Positions 31,418-40,177 of a stretch of 64,000 nucleotides of DNA are shown here, piece after piece. Position numbers and translations under genes: made by a program. Below the pieces are notes generated by a model that was given only the letters and a program-made list of their open reading frames with translations, was not told where the DNA came from and did no database searches. Position 1 is the first letter of the stretch, and each line of letters starts with the position of its first letter. The stretch is from Vogesella oryzae. Lineage in GTDB: Bacteria; Pseudomonadota; Gammaproteobacteria; Burkholderiales; Chromobacteriaceae. The stretch lies in the NCBI RefSeq assembly GCF_902829295.1, contig NZ_CADEPL010000016.1, positions 62,001-126,000 of the forward strand, given 5' to 3'.

Positions 31418-32752
31418 ATGAGTCACCAAATGTTCGAATGGTTGCGAGAGCACAGAATCACTGAAGTGGAGTGCATTGTTCCGGATATGACCGGCGTTGC
31501 ACGCGGCAAGATTGTGCCGAAGGACAAGTTTGTGTCCGAGGCCGAAATGCGCCTGCCGGAGGCAGTGCTGATCCAGACGGTTACCGGGGATTACCCGGAT
31601 GACAGCATGCTGGATCTGACTGATCCGGATATGGTGCTGAAGCCCGATCCGGAAAGCCTGCGCTTCGTGCCGTGGGCCACCGATCCGACCGCTCAGCTGA
31701 TTTTCGACGCCTTCCGTGCCGACGGCACACCAGTGGAAGTGGCCCCGCGTAGCGTGCTGCGTCGCGTGCTGCAGCTGTACACCGACAATGGCTGGGCTCC
31801 GGTAGTGGCACCGGAGATGGAGTTCTACCTGCTTTCCCCGAATCCGGATCCGGATATCCCGCTGGCCCCGCCGATCGGTCGTACCGGTCGTGCCGAATTC
31901 GGCCGCCGCTCCTACGCCATCGATGCGGTGAACGAGTTCGACCCGCTGTTCGAAGACATTTACGACTACTGCCATGCGCAGAATCTGGAAGTAGATACGC
32001 TGATTCACGAGATCGGCACCGCGCAGATGGAGATCAACTTCCTGCACGGCAATGCGCTGGATCTGTGTGACCAGGTGTTCCTGTTCAAGCGCACCGTGCG
32101 CGAGGCAGCGTTCCGCCACAATATGTACGCCACCTTCATGGCCAAGCCGATGGAAGGCGAGCCGGGTAGCGCGATGCACATTCACCAGAGTGTGACCGAC
32201 ATCAACACCGGCAAGAACCTGTTCAGCAATCCGGACGGCACCCCGTCCGAGATGTTCCTGCACTTCATCGGCGGTCTGCAGCATTACTTGCCGGAGTGCA
32301 TGCCGTTCTTCGCGCCGTATGTGAACTCCTATCGTCGCTTGTCGCGCTACACCGCGGCACCGACCAACGTGGAGTGGGGTTACGACAACCGTACCGTTGG
32401 CCTGCGTGTGCCGCATTCCTCGCCGGCCGCGCGCCGCGTGGAAAACCGCGTGCCGGGCGTGGACGTGAACCCGTACATCGCCATGGCCGCGACGCTGGCC
32501 TGCGGTTACCTGGGTATCGTCAACAAGATCAAGCCGCGCGATCCGCTGGCCAGCGATGCCTACGAGTTGCCGTTCCAGTTCCCGCGCGGTACCGAGGAAG
32601 CACTGGAGCGCCTGTCGCGCTGTCACGACCTGGCCGAGGTAATGGGTCCGCGTTTCGTGAAAATGTTCATCGGCATGAAAGAGAAAGAGTTTGCCGAGTA
32701 CTTCCGCGTGATCAGCCCGTGGGAACGCCGTTTCCTGCTGCTGCACGTGTAA
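31418..32752 (+). CDS. puuA: Glutamate-putrescine ligase (glutamine synthetase family)
   Basis: A 444-residue glutamine-synthetase-like ligase that attaches glutamate to putrescine with ATP. The GS core is visible: the N-terminal beta-grasp with VECIVPDMTGVARGK, then the catalytic MEFYL glutamates near residue 137, HEIGTAQMEINF near 196, GSAMHIHQS near 249 and NVEWGYDNRTVGLRVP near 320. It lacks the adenylylation tyrosine loop typical of GlnA. Ribosome site GAGGAAAGC. Position between puuD and spuC fits the glutamylation pathway. Confidence 0.92.
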   Translation: MSHQMFEWLREHRITEVECIVPDMTGVARGKIVPKDKFVSEAEMRLPEAVLIQTVTGDYPDDSMLDLTDPDMVLKPDPESLRFVPWATDPTAQLIFDAFRADGTPVEVAPRSVLRRVLQLYTDNGWAPVVAPEMEFYLLSPNPDPDIPLAPPIGRTGRAEFGRRSYAIDAVNEFDPLFEDIYDYCHAQNLEVDTLIHEIGTAQMEINFLHGNALDLCDQVFLFKRTVREAAFRHNMYATFMAKPMEGEPGSAMHIHQSVTDINTGKNLFSNPDGTPSEMFLHFIGGLQHYLPECMPFFAPYVNSYRRLSRYTAAPTNVEWGYDNRTVGLRVPHSSPAARRVENRVPGVDVNPYIAMAATLACGYLGIVNKIKPRDPLASDAYELPFQFPRGTEEALERLSRCHDLAEVMGPRFVKMFIGMKEKEFAEYFRVISPWERRFLLLHV

Positions 32753-32857
32753 GCGCTGACGCGAGATAACAAGCACCGCAGCCCGACGGGCTGACTAATC
32801 CGGTGCGCGAGCCTGCGGCCAACCTGGTCGCAGGCGGTCTTACCCTGGAGAGTAGAA

Positions 32858-34240
32858 ATGACGCAGCAACAACGCAGCACCGCTCAGTGGCGCGAATTGG
32901 ACGCCGCCCATCACCTGCACCCGTTTACCGACACCGCCTCGCTGAATGAGCAGGGCGTACGCATGATTACCCACGCCGACGGCATCTATCTGTGGGATAG
33001 CGAAGGCAACAAGATCACCGACGGCATGGCAGGCCTGTGGTGCGTGAACATCGGCTATGGCCGCAAGGATCTGTCCGAGGTGGCCAAGCGCCAGATGGAT
33101 GAACTGGCCTACTACAACACCTTCTTCAAGACCTCGCATCCGGCAGTGGTGGAACTGTCGCACCTGCTGGCCGAGGTGGCTCCAGCCGGTTTCGATCACG
33201 TGTTCTATACCAACTCCGGTTCCGAGTCGGTAGACACCATGATTCGCATGGTGCGCCGCTACTGGGACGTGAAGGGCAAACCGCAGAAGAAAACGCTGAT
33301 CGGCCGCTGGAATGGCTATCACGGCTCCACCATCGGCGGCGCCTCGCTGGGCGGCATGAGCTATATGCACGAGCAGGGTGACCTGCCGATTCCGGGTATC
33401 GCCCACATCGAACAGCCGTGGTACTACAAACACGGCAAGGACATGACGCCGGAAGAGTTCGGCATTGCCGCCGCGCACTGGCTGGAAGAGAAAATCCTCG
33501 AAATCGGTGCCGACAAGGTGGCTGCTTTCGTTGGCGAGCCGATTCAGGGTGCTGGTGGCGTGATCATTCCGCCGTCCAGCTACTGGCCGGAAGTTGAACG
33601 CATCTGCCGCAAGTACGACATCCTGCTGGTGGCGGATGAGGTGATCTGTGGCTTTGGCCGTACCGGCGAGTGGTTCGGTCACCAGCACTTCGGCTTCAAG
33701 CCGGATATCTTCACTACCGCCAAGGGCCTGTCTTCCGGTTATCTGCCGATCGGTGCGGTGTTCGTCGGTAACGATGTGGCCGCAACGTTGGCCGCCGGTG
33801 GCGATTTCAACCACGGCTTTACCTATTCCGGTCATCCGGTGGCCGCTGCGGTGGCGCACGCCAACGTCAAGGCGCTGCGTGATGAAGGTATCGTGCAACG
33901 CGTGAAGGAAGAAACCGGCCCGTACATGCAGCAGCGCTGGCGCGAGACTTTCGGCCAGTTCGAGCATGTCGACGATGTGCGTGGCGTGGGGTTGATCCAG
34001 GCATTCACGCTGGTGAAGAACAAGGCGACCCGCGAGCTGTTCGATAACTGGGGCGAGATGGGCACCATGTGCCGCGATATCTTCTTCGGCAACAACCTGA
34101 TCATGCGTGCCTGTGGCGACCACATTGTGTCTGCGCCGCCGCTGGTAATTACCAAGGCCGAGATCGATGCCACGCTGGCAACGGCGGCGCGTTGCATCGA
34201 AACATTCGAGAAGAAACTGCGGGAGCGCGGTCTGGCCTGA
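32858..34240 (+). CDS. spuC: Putrescine/polyamine-pyruvate aminotransferase
   Basis: A 460-residue class III PLP aminotransferase. The N-terminus WRELDAAHHLHPFTDTASLNEQG is typical of the SpuC group. PLP residues: YTNSGSESVDTMIRM near 116, the aspartate of LLVADEVICGFGRTG near 257, and the Schiff-base lysine of FTTAKGLSSGYLP near 289. It transfers the amino group of putrescine, probably to pyruvate, giving 4-aminobutyraldehyde and alanine. With PuuA present, two parallel putrescine routes are possible. A terminator follows. One TTGGCCGC copy is in frame (33788). Confidence 0.9.
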   Translation: MTQQQRSTAQWRELDAAHHLHPFTDTASLNEQGVRMITHADGIYLWDSEGNKITDGMAGLWCVNIGYGRKDLSEVAKRQMDELAYYNTFFKTSHPAVVELSHLLAEVAPAGFDHVFYTNSGSESVDTMIRMVRRYWDVKGKPQKKTLIGRWNGYHGSTIGGASLGGMSYMHEQGDLPIPGIAHIEQPWYYKHGKDMTPEEFGIAAAHWLEEKILEIGADKVAAFVGEPIQGAGGVIIPPSSYWPEVERICRKYDILLVADEVICGFGRTGEWFGHQHFGFKPDIFTTAKGLSSGYLPIGAVFVGNDVAATLAAGGDFNHGFTYSGHPVAAAVAHANVKALRDEGIVQRVKEETGPYMQQRWRETFGQFEHVDDVRGVGLIQAFTLVKNKATRELFDNWGEMGTMCRDIFFGNNLIMRACGDHIVSAPPLVITKAEIDATLATAARCIETFEKKLRERGLA

Positions 34241-34266
34241 TCCGGCGGTCAAGCTTGAAGCAGTTG

Positions 34267-34302
34267 AAAGCGGGTTTTGATACAATCAAGCCCGCTTTTT
34301 CT
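34267..34302 (+). terminator. Terminator after spuC
   Basis: AAAGCGGG (34267-34274) pairs with CCCGCTTT (34291-34298), with an inner TTTGAT/ATCAAG pairing, followed by T residues. Confidence 0.85.
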
Positions 34303-34433
34303 ATTCTGGAATAACCGCAGGTGGTGGCGCAGCGCGCTGTTGGCCGCTACGTTGCTACACTTCCTGGCCGCCCGTACCAGCTGCCACCACCAAATTACGT
34401 TGTGGTAGTTGCAAATGAACAAAGGTAGACAGC

Positions 34434-35342
34434 ATGGCTGACGAATCGCAGCGCCCCATTGTCGTCAAGAAAATCAAGAAGGGTGGTCACGGCCATCATG
34501 GCGGGGCATGGAAGATCGCCTACGCCGACTTTGTGACCGCGATGATGGCGTTCTTCCTGCTGATGTGGCTGCTGGGCTCGACTTCTTCCGGCATTCTGGC
34601 CGGCATTTCCGATTACTTCCGTACTCCGCTGAAGACGGCGTTGCAGGGGGGCGAGGGCACCGGTGCCTCGACTTCCGTGATCAAGGGTGGTGGCACCGAT
34701 CTGACCAAGTCGACCGGGGTGGTGGCAAAAGGCAGCCCGCGCGAGCAGACGGAGAAGGTGAGAAGCCGTGGCGAGCAGGAAAAGAAAATGCGTCAGCTGG
34801 AGCAGCGCATCAAACAGCAGCTGGATATGACGCTTAGCAAAAACGAGGCATTAAAGGCGCTGGAAAACCAGATCCGCATGGAAATGACGCCGGATGGCCT
34901 GCGCATCATGATCATCGACGAACAGAATCGCCCGATGTTCCAGTCGGGTGGCTTTGTGCCGCTGGATCATACCCGCCTGATCCTGCAGCAGATCGGCCGC
35001 GAGCTGAATGGTATTGATAACCACATCAGTATTTCTGGCCATACCGACGCCAATCGTTTTTCCGGCGGGGGCGCCGGTTATACCAACTGGGAGCTGTCCG
35101 CTGACCGTGCCAATGCTGCTCGGCGCGAGATGGTTGCCGGCGGGATGGCAGACGAGAAAGTGCTGCGCGTGGTGGGGCTGGGCGCTGCGGACCCGATCAA
35201 TAAGCAGAATGTATTCAGCTCGGAAAACCGCCGTATCGCCATTGTGATCCTTACCAAAGAGGCCGAAGAGCGTATCCGCACCGACGGCGTTTCTGACCAG
35301 ACGGAACAGGTGCCGGCGGCCCCTGTCAAGGAAGGGCAGTAA
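34434..35342 (+). CDS. motB: Flagellar stator protein MotB
   Basis: A 302-residue stator subunit. A basic cytoplasmic N-terminus (VVKKIKKGGHGHHGG) is followed by one transmembrane helix at about 27-50, which holds the proton-carrying aspartate of WKIAYADFVTAMMAFFLLMWL, then a plug/linker and a C-terminal OmpA-like peptidoglycan-binding domain (ISGHTDANRF near 203; NWELSADRANAARREM near 219). No motA lies next to it: the upstream gene is spuC. A 9-bp inverted repeat GGTGGTGGC/GCCACCACC (34320-34328 and 34383-34391) lies in its leader. Confidence 0.94.
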   Translation: MADESQRPIVVKKIKKGGHGHHGGAWKIAYADFVTAMMAFFLLMWLLGSTSSGILAGISDYFRTPLKTALQGGEGTGASTSVIKGGGTDLTKSTGVVAKGSPREQTEKVRSRGEQEKKMRQLEQRIKQQLDMTLSKNEALKALENQIRMEMTPDGLRIMIIDEQNRPMFQSGGFVPLDHTRLILQQIGRELNGIDNHISISGHTDANRFSGGGAGYTNWELSADRANAARREMVAGGMADEKVLRVVGLGAADPINKQNVFSSENRRIAIVILTKEAEERIRTDGVSDQTEQVPAAPVKEGQ

Positions 35343-36092
35343 GTGCGCTGGCGCGCCATTGCGCGATCGTTACTGATACAGCTGCTGGCTAGCGTACTGG
35401 CATGGACGTTGGCCGCACCGCTTGCTATGCCATGGCGCTGGGCATTGCTGCAGGCACTGATGGCGGGGCTGCTGGCTCGTATTGCCGGAGTACGTGGCTA
35501 TGTGCTCGGGCTGCATGTGCTGTTCATGCCGCTGGTGCTGCTGGCCTTGCAGTTGCAGTTGCCGGGCTGGGTTTATCTGCTGGCACTGCTGCTGACGTTC
35601 GCATTGTCACGCAACGCACTCACCGAACAGGTGCCGCTGTATTTGTCTTCGCAGGAGAGTATCGCCGCGCTGGCAGGGTTCCTGTCACCGGGGGCGCGTG
35701 TACTGGATCTGGGAAGCGGCGACGGCCGCGTGGTATTGCAGTTGGCCGCATTGCGGCCTGATGTATCGGTTTGCGGCATTGAAAACGCGCTGCTGCCGTG
35801 GTTGTGGAGCCGCTGGCGTTACTGGCGGGCTGGGTGCCCTGTTAATGCGCGTCTGCAGTTTGGCAGTTTCTGGCAGCTGGACTGGCAGCGGTTTGATGTC
35901 GTGCATGCTTTTTTGTCGCCAGTGCCGATGTCACGGGTGTGGCAGCGCTTCCGGCAGGATTGCCATCCAGAAGCCATACTGATTAGTAACACTTTTATGA
36001 TACAAGGGATGGTGCCGCAGCAGCGCTTACCCCTCTCAGGCCCACTGCAAACCGAACTATTGATCTGGCGTCATCCGCATGGAACTTGCTAA
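35343..36092 (+). CDS. Membrane-anchored SAM-dependent methyltransferase
   Basis: A 249-residue protein beginning with GTG immediately after the motB stop. Residues 1-100 are strongly hydrophobic with three or four predicted membrane helices. A class I methyltransferase domain follows, with the SAM-binding motif VLDLGSGDGRVVLQLA near 120-135 and an acidic GIENALL for ribose binding. The substrate is unknown; the family includes poorly studied membrane methyltransferases. It overlaps the next gene by 14 bases. Two word copies are in frame as Leu-Ala-Ala, one in each domain. Confidence 0.8.
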   Translation: MRWRAIARSLLIQLLASVLAWTLAAPLAMPWRWALLQALMAGLLARIAGVRGYVLGLHVLFMPLVLLALQLQLPGWVYLLALLLTFALSRNALTEQVPLYLSSQESIAALAGFLSPGARVLDLGSGDGRVVLQLAALRPDVSVCGIENALLPWLWSRWRYWRAGCPVNARLQFGSFWQLDWQRFDVVHAFLSPVPMSRVWQRFRQDCHPEAILISNTFMIQGMVPQQRLPLSGPLQTELLIWRHPHGTC

Positions 36093-37407
36093 CTGGCTGT
36101 CCTCGCTGTCCGAAAATCGTTGGCCGGTATTGTCCGATACCGCTACCGAGGTGCGGCGCATGATGCTGCGCAACGCTGACGATATCGTCTTTTCCGAGCT
36201 GGCCAACCTTACGTTGTCCGATCCGTTCTTGCTGCTTGACCTGTTGCGACTGGTTGGTGCTTCCAGTGCGGTACAACGTAGCGAGTCCAATCCGACCGTC
36301 GAGCAGATGCTGATGATGCTGGGGCTGGAAGCGGTGAAAAGACGCTATGCCAATGTGCAGGCATTCACCGTCAGCCGCGGCAAGCTGGACCCGGAGGTGC
36401 TGGATGCACTCGGTGGCTGGTTGGGCAAGAGCAGGGTTGCAGCTTTCCTGATCAAGGACTGGCTGGCCATGATTGGCGAAACGCGAGTCGAGGATTGCTT
36501 CCTTGCCGCACTGGTTTATAACCTGCCGGCTTGCCTCTACCTGATTTATCGTAATCGGGTGCCACACGGGCCGCTGCTGCAGGAAGTGTCCGATGTCTTC
36601 GGGCTGGATTATCCCAAGCTGCTGGAGCAATTTATCCAGCGCATGCCGTTGCCAAGTGGTTTGCTGGCGACATTGGGCTCCGGGCCGGTAAGCCGGCGCC
36701 GGCAGTTGCTGAAGCTGGCTATTGCCACTGCCAACGGTATCGATCAGGGGTGCTGGCGGTCGCAATGGAGTATCGGTGTGGAGGCGGCGGCACGGCTGAT
36801 TGGCTGTTCGGTGGAGGTCGCGCTGAAATCAGTGCAGGATGCGGTGCTGCACGTTGCTCGTCATCCCCGCGCTCCCGGCTATACCTATCCGGCTCGAGCC
36901 TATATCTGGCGCGAGGGGCCGTTTCCGCAGGTGGCTGTGCAGCATCCTGTCGCCACGCTCAGTGGTGAAGAGCAACTTGAGCTGGCATTGCGGGAGTCCA
37001 TCCGGCACTTTGCCAATGACCTCAAGCTGGAGCGTATTTTCTTTATGCGCTACGAACAGGCAAGTCACACGCTGAGGCTTCGCTACCAGATTGGCCTGGA
37101 TGACGGCGACCCGATTCGAAAGCTGGCCGTGACGCTGGAGCCTGGCAGCTTCTTCAATCTGCTGGCCAGCAAGGCGCAGAGTTTTCATGCACCGGCAGGT
37201 GCCCGTCCGCAGCTGGCGCACCGTTATGGCGATGAATTTCTGTCATTGCTGGGCAACGGAGCCTTCGCGGCCATGTCCGTTTTTACCGGTCATAAACTGG
37301 CTGGTGTCTTTGTGGTAGACAACTACCGCAGCAACAAACCGATTGATGACGATACCTACCAGCGTTTCAAGGAAACTGTGGCGCGGGTATCGCAGATTGC
37401 GCTGTAA
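36079..37407 (+). CDS. HDOD-domain signalling protein with C-terminal GAF-like domain
   Basis: A 442-residue protein. Residues ~1-225 match the HDOD pattern (helical, HD-superfamily fold without the metal-binding His-Asp: SDPFLLLDLLRLVG, TVEQMLMMLGLEAVKRR). Residues ~300-440 look like a GAF domain. HDOD proteins act in chemotaxis, motility or c-di-GMP networks; here it is translationally coupled to the methyltransferase and lies in an operon starting at motB, which agrees, but the function is unknown. Confidence 0.75.
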   Translation: MELANWLSSLSENRWPVLSDTATEVRRMMLRNADDIVFSELANLTLSDPFLLLDLLRLVGASSAVQRSESNPTVEQMLMMLGLEAVKRRYANVQAFTVSRGKLDPEVLDALGGWLGKSRVAAFLIKDWLAMIGETRVEDCFLAALVYNLPACLYLIYRNRVPHGPLLQEVSDVFGLDYPKLLEQFIQRMPLPSGLLATLGSGPVSRRRQLLKLAIATANGIDQGCWRSQWSIGVEAAARLIGCSVEVALKSVQDAVLHVARHPRAPGYTYPARAYIWREGPFPQVAVQHPVATLSGEEQLELALRESIRHFANDLKLERIFFMRYEQASHTLRLRYQIGLDDGDPIRKLAVTLEPGSFFNLLASKAQSFHAPAGARPQLAHRYGDEFLSLLGNGAFAAMSVFTGHKLAGVFVVDNYRSNKPIDDDTYQRFKETVARVSQIAL

Positions 37408-38193
37408 ATGACATTTAAAAAACATATTTCTTCTGCGGCCAACGATGAGATGAAGACGTTGGCCCGCCTGCTCGACACCGCGCGGGAACGTCGCAAGCAC
37501 GGAGTAGTCGTGCTTGAGGGGATTCATCTATTGCAGTCTGCATTGGCGGCAGGTTGGCAGCCGAAGGCGGTATACGTGAATGAAGGCGCTGCCGGCAACG
37601 GCGAGTTGCTGTCATTGCTGGCGCGAATCGATCCGCATGTCTGTCATCTGGTGGCAACAGCGGTACTGACCAAGGTGACAGCGCTTGCCACACCGGCGGA
37701 GGTGCTGGCCATTTGCGAGCGCCCCACCTCCCACATTGAGGAGGTGGCTGGTACCTGCATCATGCTGGATGACATTCAGGACCCGGGTAACCTTGGCACG
37801 ATTTTGCGCTGTGCCGCTGCAGCCAACGTGCGTGAGGTTTTTCTCTCCAAAGGCTGTGTCGACGTGTATTCGCCCAAGGTGATGCGGGCGGGGATGGGGG
37901 CGCATTTTTTCCTGAATATCCACGAAGCCCAGGATCTGCCGGCAAGGTTGGCCGCACGTGATGGTCTTAAGCTGGTCACGCACCTGGAAGGCAGTGTCTC
38001 GCTATACAGTCAAAACTTGTCCGGGCCGGTGGCTTTTGTGTTTGGCAATGAGGGCAATGGTGTGAGCACTGCCGTGCTGGAACAGGCGGATGTGCGGGTG
38101 CGCATCCCCATGCCAGGGCATGCCGAGTCGCTCAATGTGGCGATGGCGGCCACGGTTTGTCTGTTCGAGCGGGTGCGTCAATTAGAGGGCTGA
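37408..38193 (+). CDS. SpoU/TrmH-family RNA 2'-O-methyltransferase
   Basis: A 261-residue RNA ribose methyltransferase. An N-terminal substrate-binding domain (VLEGIHLLQSALAAG near 35) precedes the knotted SPOUT domain with motif 1 DIQDPGNLGTILRCAAA (near 118), motif 2 VFGNEGNGVS (near 212) and motif 3 IPMPGHAESLNVAMAATVCLFE (near 234). It most resembles the RlmB/TsnR-like group, but the target nucleotide cannot be read from sequence. The ATG directly follows the stop of the HDOD gene. Two word copies occur within it. Confidence 0.88.
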   Translation: MTFKKHISSAANDEMKTLARLLDTARERRKHGVVVLEGIHLLQSALAAGWQPKAVYVNEGAAGNGELLSLLARIDPHVCHLVATAVLTKVTALATPAEVLAICERPTSHIEEVAGTCIMLDDIQDPGNLGTILRCAAAANVREVFLSKGCVDVYSPKVMRAGMGAHFFLNIHEAQDLPARLAARDGLKLVTHLEGSVSLYSQNLSGPVAFVFGNEGNGVSTAVLEQADVRVRIPMPGHAESLNVAMAATVCLFERVRQLEG

Positions 38194-38267
38194 TTGCGCG
38201 GCCGTCCAGTGGCACGTATCACGTTGCTACGATGGCTGGCTGAAATTTTCTTGTATTGGGGTGTGGT

Positions 38268-38699
38268 GTGTTCAGTTGGCAACCGATTGATGCTGCCGAG
38301 TTTGAAGCGTTGCACCAGTTGCGTCTGGCAGCCATGCGGGACAGCCTGCTGACTGTCGGGCGTTACGACCCAATCCGCTCTCGGGAGCGTTTTGCCCGCC
38401 GTTTTTTTGTCGATTCCACACGCTGGATCTTGTGGCAGGGGCGGGCTGTCGGCTTTGCGGCAATGCAGCATCAGGATGATTGCTGCCATCTCGATCACTT
38501 GTACGTTGTGCCAGAAATGCAAGGGCAGGGAGTGGGAAGTCATGCCATGCTGCTCCTGCAGCAGGAAGCCGCCATGCACTCGAAAGCCATTGTTCTGTGC
38601 GCTTTACGCGATAGTCCATCAAACCGCTTTTACCAGAAGCATGGGTTTGTTAAAACGCACGAAGAAGAGTGGGACATCTGGTATCGCTGGAAAAGCTGA
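38268..38699 (+). CDS. GNAT-family N-acetyltransferase
   Basis: A ~143-residue acetyltransferase. The acetyl-CoA site is visible as HLDHLYVVPEMQGQGVGSHAMLLL near residue 80-100 (the Q-x-x-G-x-G/A loop) and the C-terminal SNRFYQKHGFVKTHEEE. The GTG at 38268 is preferred because of the GGGG just upstream; a TTG at 38256 is the alternative. Substrate unknown. It is downstream of the rRNA methyltransferase gene by 74 bases. Confidence 0.82.
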   Translation: MFSWQPIDAAEFEALHQLRLAAMRDSLLTVGRYDPIRSRERFARRFFVDSTRWILWQGRAVGFAAMQHQDDCCHLDHLYVVPEMQGQGVGSHAMLLLQQEAAMHSKAIVLCALRDSPSNRFYQKHGFVKTHEEEWDIWYRWKS

Positions 38700-38907
38700 G
38701 TCGGAATTGTGGAAAAACGATGCTCTATCTGGAGCATGTGAATATTGGCGGATTCCAGACGGTAAATAGTGCCAGCTTTTTGTAAGCTGCTTTCCTGTGT
38801 GCAGGTGTACAAAAATGTGCCGTCGATAGGGTAATCTGCCGCCATGACTGCAAGAGGTATTAACCCTCTGTGCTTTACTGTTGCCACAGCGCTGTGGCGC
38901 TAGAGTG

Positions 38908-39075
38908 TTATTCCTTGGACTCGCGCTCTATCCGGCGTCGTTCGATTTCTCTGCGGGCATTGGCATTGCGAATATCTTCAGGACGACTGCGAGGCATCGG
39001 TTTGCCAGCCAGAATATTGCTGCGTACTTCGGCGCGAATCTCAAAGTAGGCTGTTTTGGAGTGGTAGTGCGACAT
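38908..39075 (-). CDS. Small basic/charged protein, function unknown
   Basis: A 55-residue protein starting MSHYHSKTAYFEIRAEVRS and ending in a charged helix (NARREIERRRIERESKE). The ATG at 39075 has a clear ribosome site (AAGGAG, nine bases upstream), which supports a real gene; longer in-frame starts do not. No recognised domain. It is a single gene on the minus strand, in a sparse region. Confidence 0.6.
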   Translation of the reverse strand: MSHYHSKTAYFEIRAEVRSNILAGKPMPRSRPEDIRNANARREIERRRIERESKE

Positions 39076-39337
39076 GGCGGCTGCTCCTTGATGAGGAAAC
39101 GGCGACAAGCACTGCGAGTCTAGCGCGAGGTGTAACGCACTACATCGCAGACTTACCAATAATCCTGTATTACGCCGCTACTCGGAGGAATGCAATACAA
39201 AATGGTGTCGGTTGTCCTTGAGCGGCCACCAGATGTCGTACAGTGTGGTAATGCAGCAAACCCTATGTGAGAAAAAGTAGTTCGACCCGTAACATGGCGT
39301 AGTGGTTATTGCCCTCGAATACAGACGCAAAGTAAAC
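39076..39337. other. Sparse intergenic region
   Basis: About 260 bases between the small minus-strand gene and the terminator of the ppiC operon. It must contain the promoter of the small gene; no other gene, tRNA or repeat was recognised. There is no copy of the GTTGGCCGCA word here. Confidence 0.5.
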
Positions 39338-39365
39338 AAAAAGCCCTCCGAGTGGAGGGCTTTTT
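39338..39365. terminator. Strong terminator after the ppiC operon
   Basis: AAAAAGCCCTCC and GGAGGGCTTTTT pair perfectly around GAGT; usable on both strands, and it ends the yciB-yciI-bolA-ppiC-ppiC unit. Confidence 0.92.
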
Positions 39366-39380
39366 GTTCATGCTGACAGC

Positions 39381-40160
39381 TTACTGGATCTTGGCCTTGG
39401 CTTTCAGGTCTTTGATCAGAGCTTCGATTCGTTGCGACTGGATGCGTTGTTCCAATTGCGGGCGCAGCTGGTCGACAGACGGTGCTGCTTCGGTTTTTAC
39501 ATCATCCAGCTTGATGATGTGGTAGCCGAACTGGGTCTTTACCGGCGTAGCGGTGACTTGTCCTTTGGCCAGCTTGACCATGGCTTCGGAGAACGGTGCT
39601 ACGAAAGTAGCTGGTTCGTTCCAGCCTAGATCGCCACCATTACCCTTGCTGCCCGGATCGATGGATTTTTCCTTCGCCAGGGCGTCAAACGGTTTGCCCT
39701 TCTTGAGGGCGTCCAGCAGTGCCTTGGCTTCGGCTTCGGTTTTTACCAGGATGTGACGGGCGTGGTAACTCTTCTTCTCCGGGAACTCGGCTTTTACCTT
39801 GTCGTACTCGGCGTTCAGCTGGGTGTCGGTAACCGGGTTGGTGCGGATGAATTCCTTGATATAGCGGTTGGCCAGCGACATGGCTTGGGCGTTTTCCATC
39901 TCGGCCAGGAAGTCGACCGATTTATCCATGCCCTTTTTTACCGCTTCCTGACGCAGTACTTCAGCAGTAACCAGCTGGTCTGCCACCATGTCCGCCATCT
40001 GCGGATTGGCTTGCTGACCCTGAGCTTCCATCATTTTAACAACTGCATCGATACGCTGCTGGCTGATGGCAACGCCATTAACGGTCGGCGTGGCCAGAGC
40101 GGCGGTGGCGACGGTAGCCAGTGCGGCGGCAATCAGGGTCTGCTTGAAAAATTTGCTCAT
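39381..40160 (-). CDS. Periplasmic parvulin-type peptidyl-prolyl isomerase
   Basis: A 259-residue PpiC-type foldase. A signal peptide (MSKFFKQTLIAAALATVATAALA) is followed by a helical SurA-like N-domain and a parvulin domain from about residue 130 (YHARHILVKTEAEAKALLDAL, GGDLGWNEPATFVAPFSEAM, TQFGYHIIKLDD). Role: folding of exported proteins. It is the last gene of the operon and a clear paralogue of the gene 17 bases upstream. Confidence 0.9.
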   Translation of the reverse strand: MSKFFKQTLIAAALATVATAALATPTVNGVAISQQRIDAVVKMMEAQGQQANPQMADMVADQLVTAEVLRQEAVKKGMDKSVDFLAEMENAQAMSLANRYIKEFIRTNPVTDTQLNAEYDKVKAEFPEKKSYHARHILVKTEAEAKALLDALKKGKPFDALAKEKSIDPGSKGNGGDLGWNEPATFVAPFSEAMVKLAKGQVTATPVKTQFGYHIIKLDDVKTEAAPSVDQLRPQLEQRIQSQRIEALIKDLKAKAKIQ

Positions 40161-40177
40161 TGCTGACTTTCTTTTGG

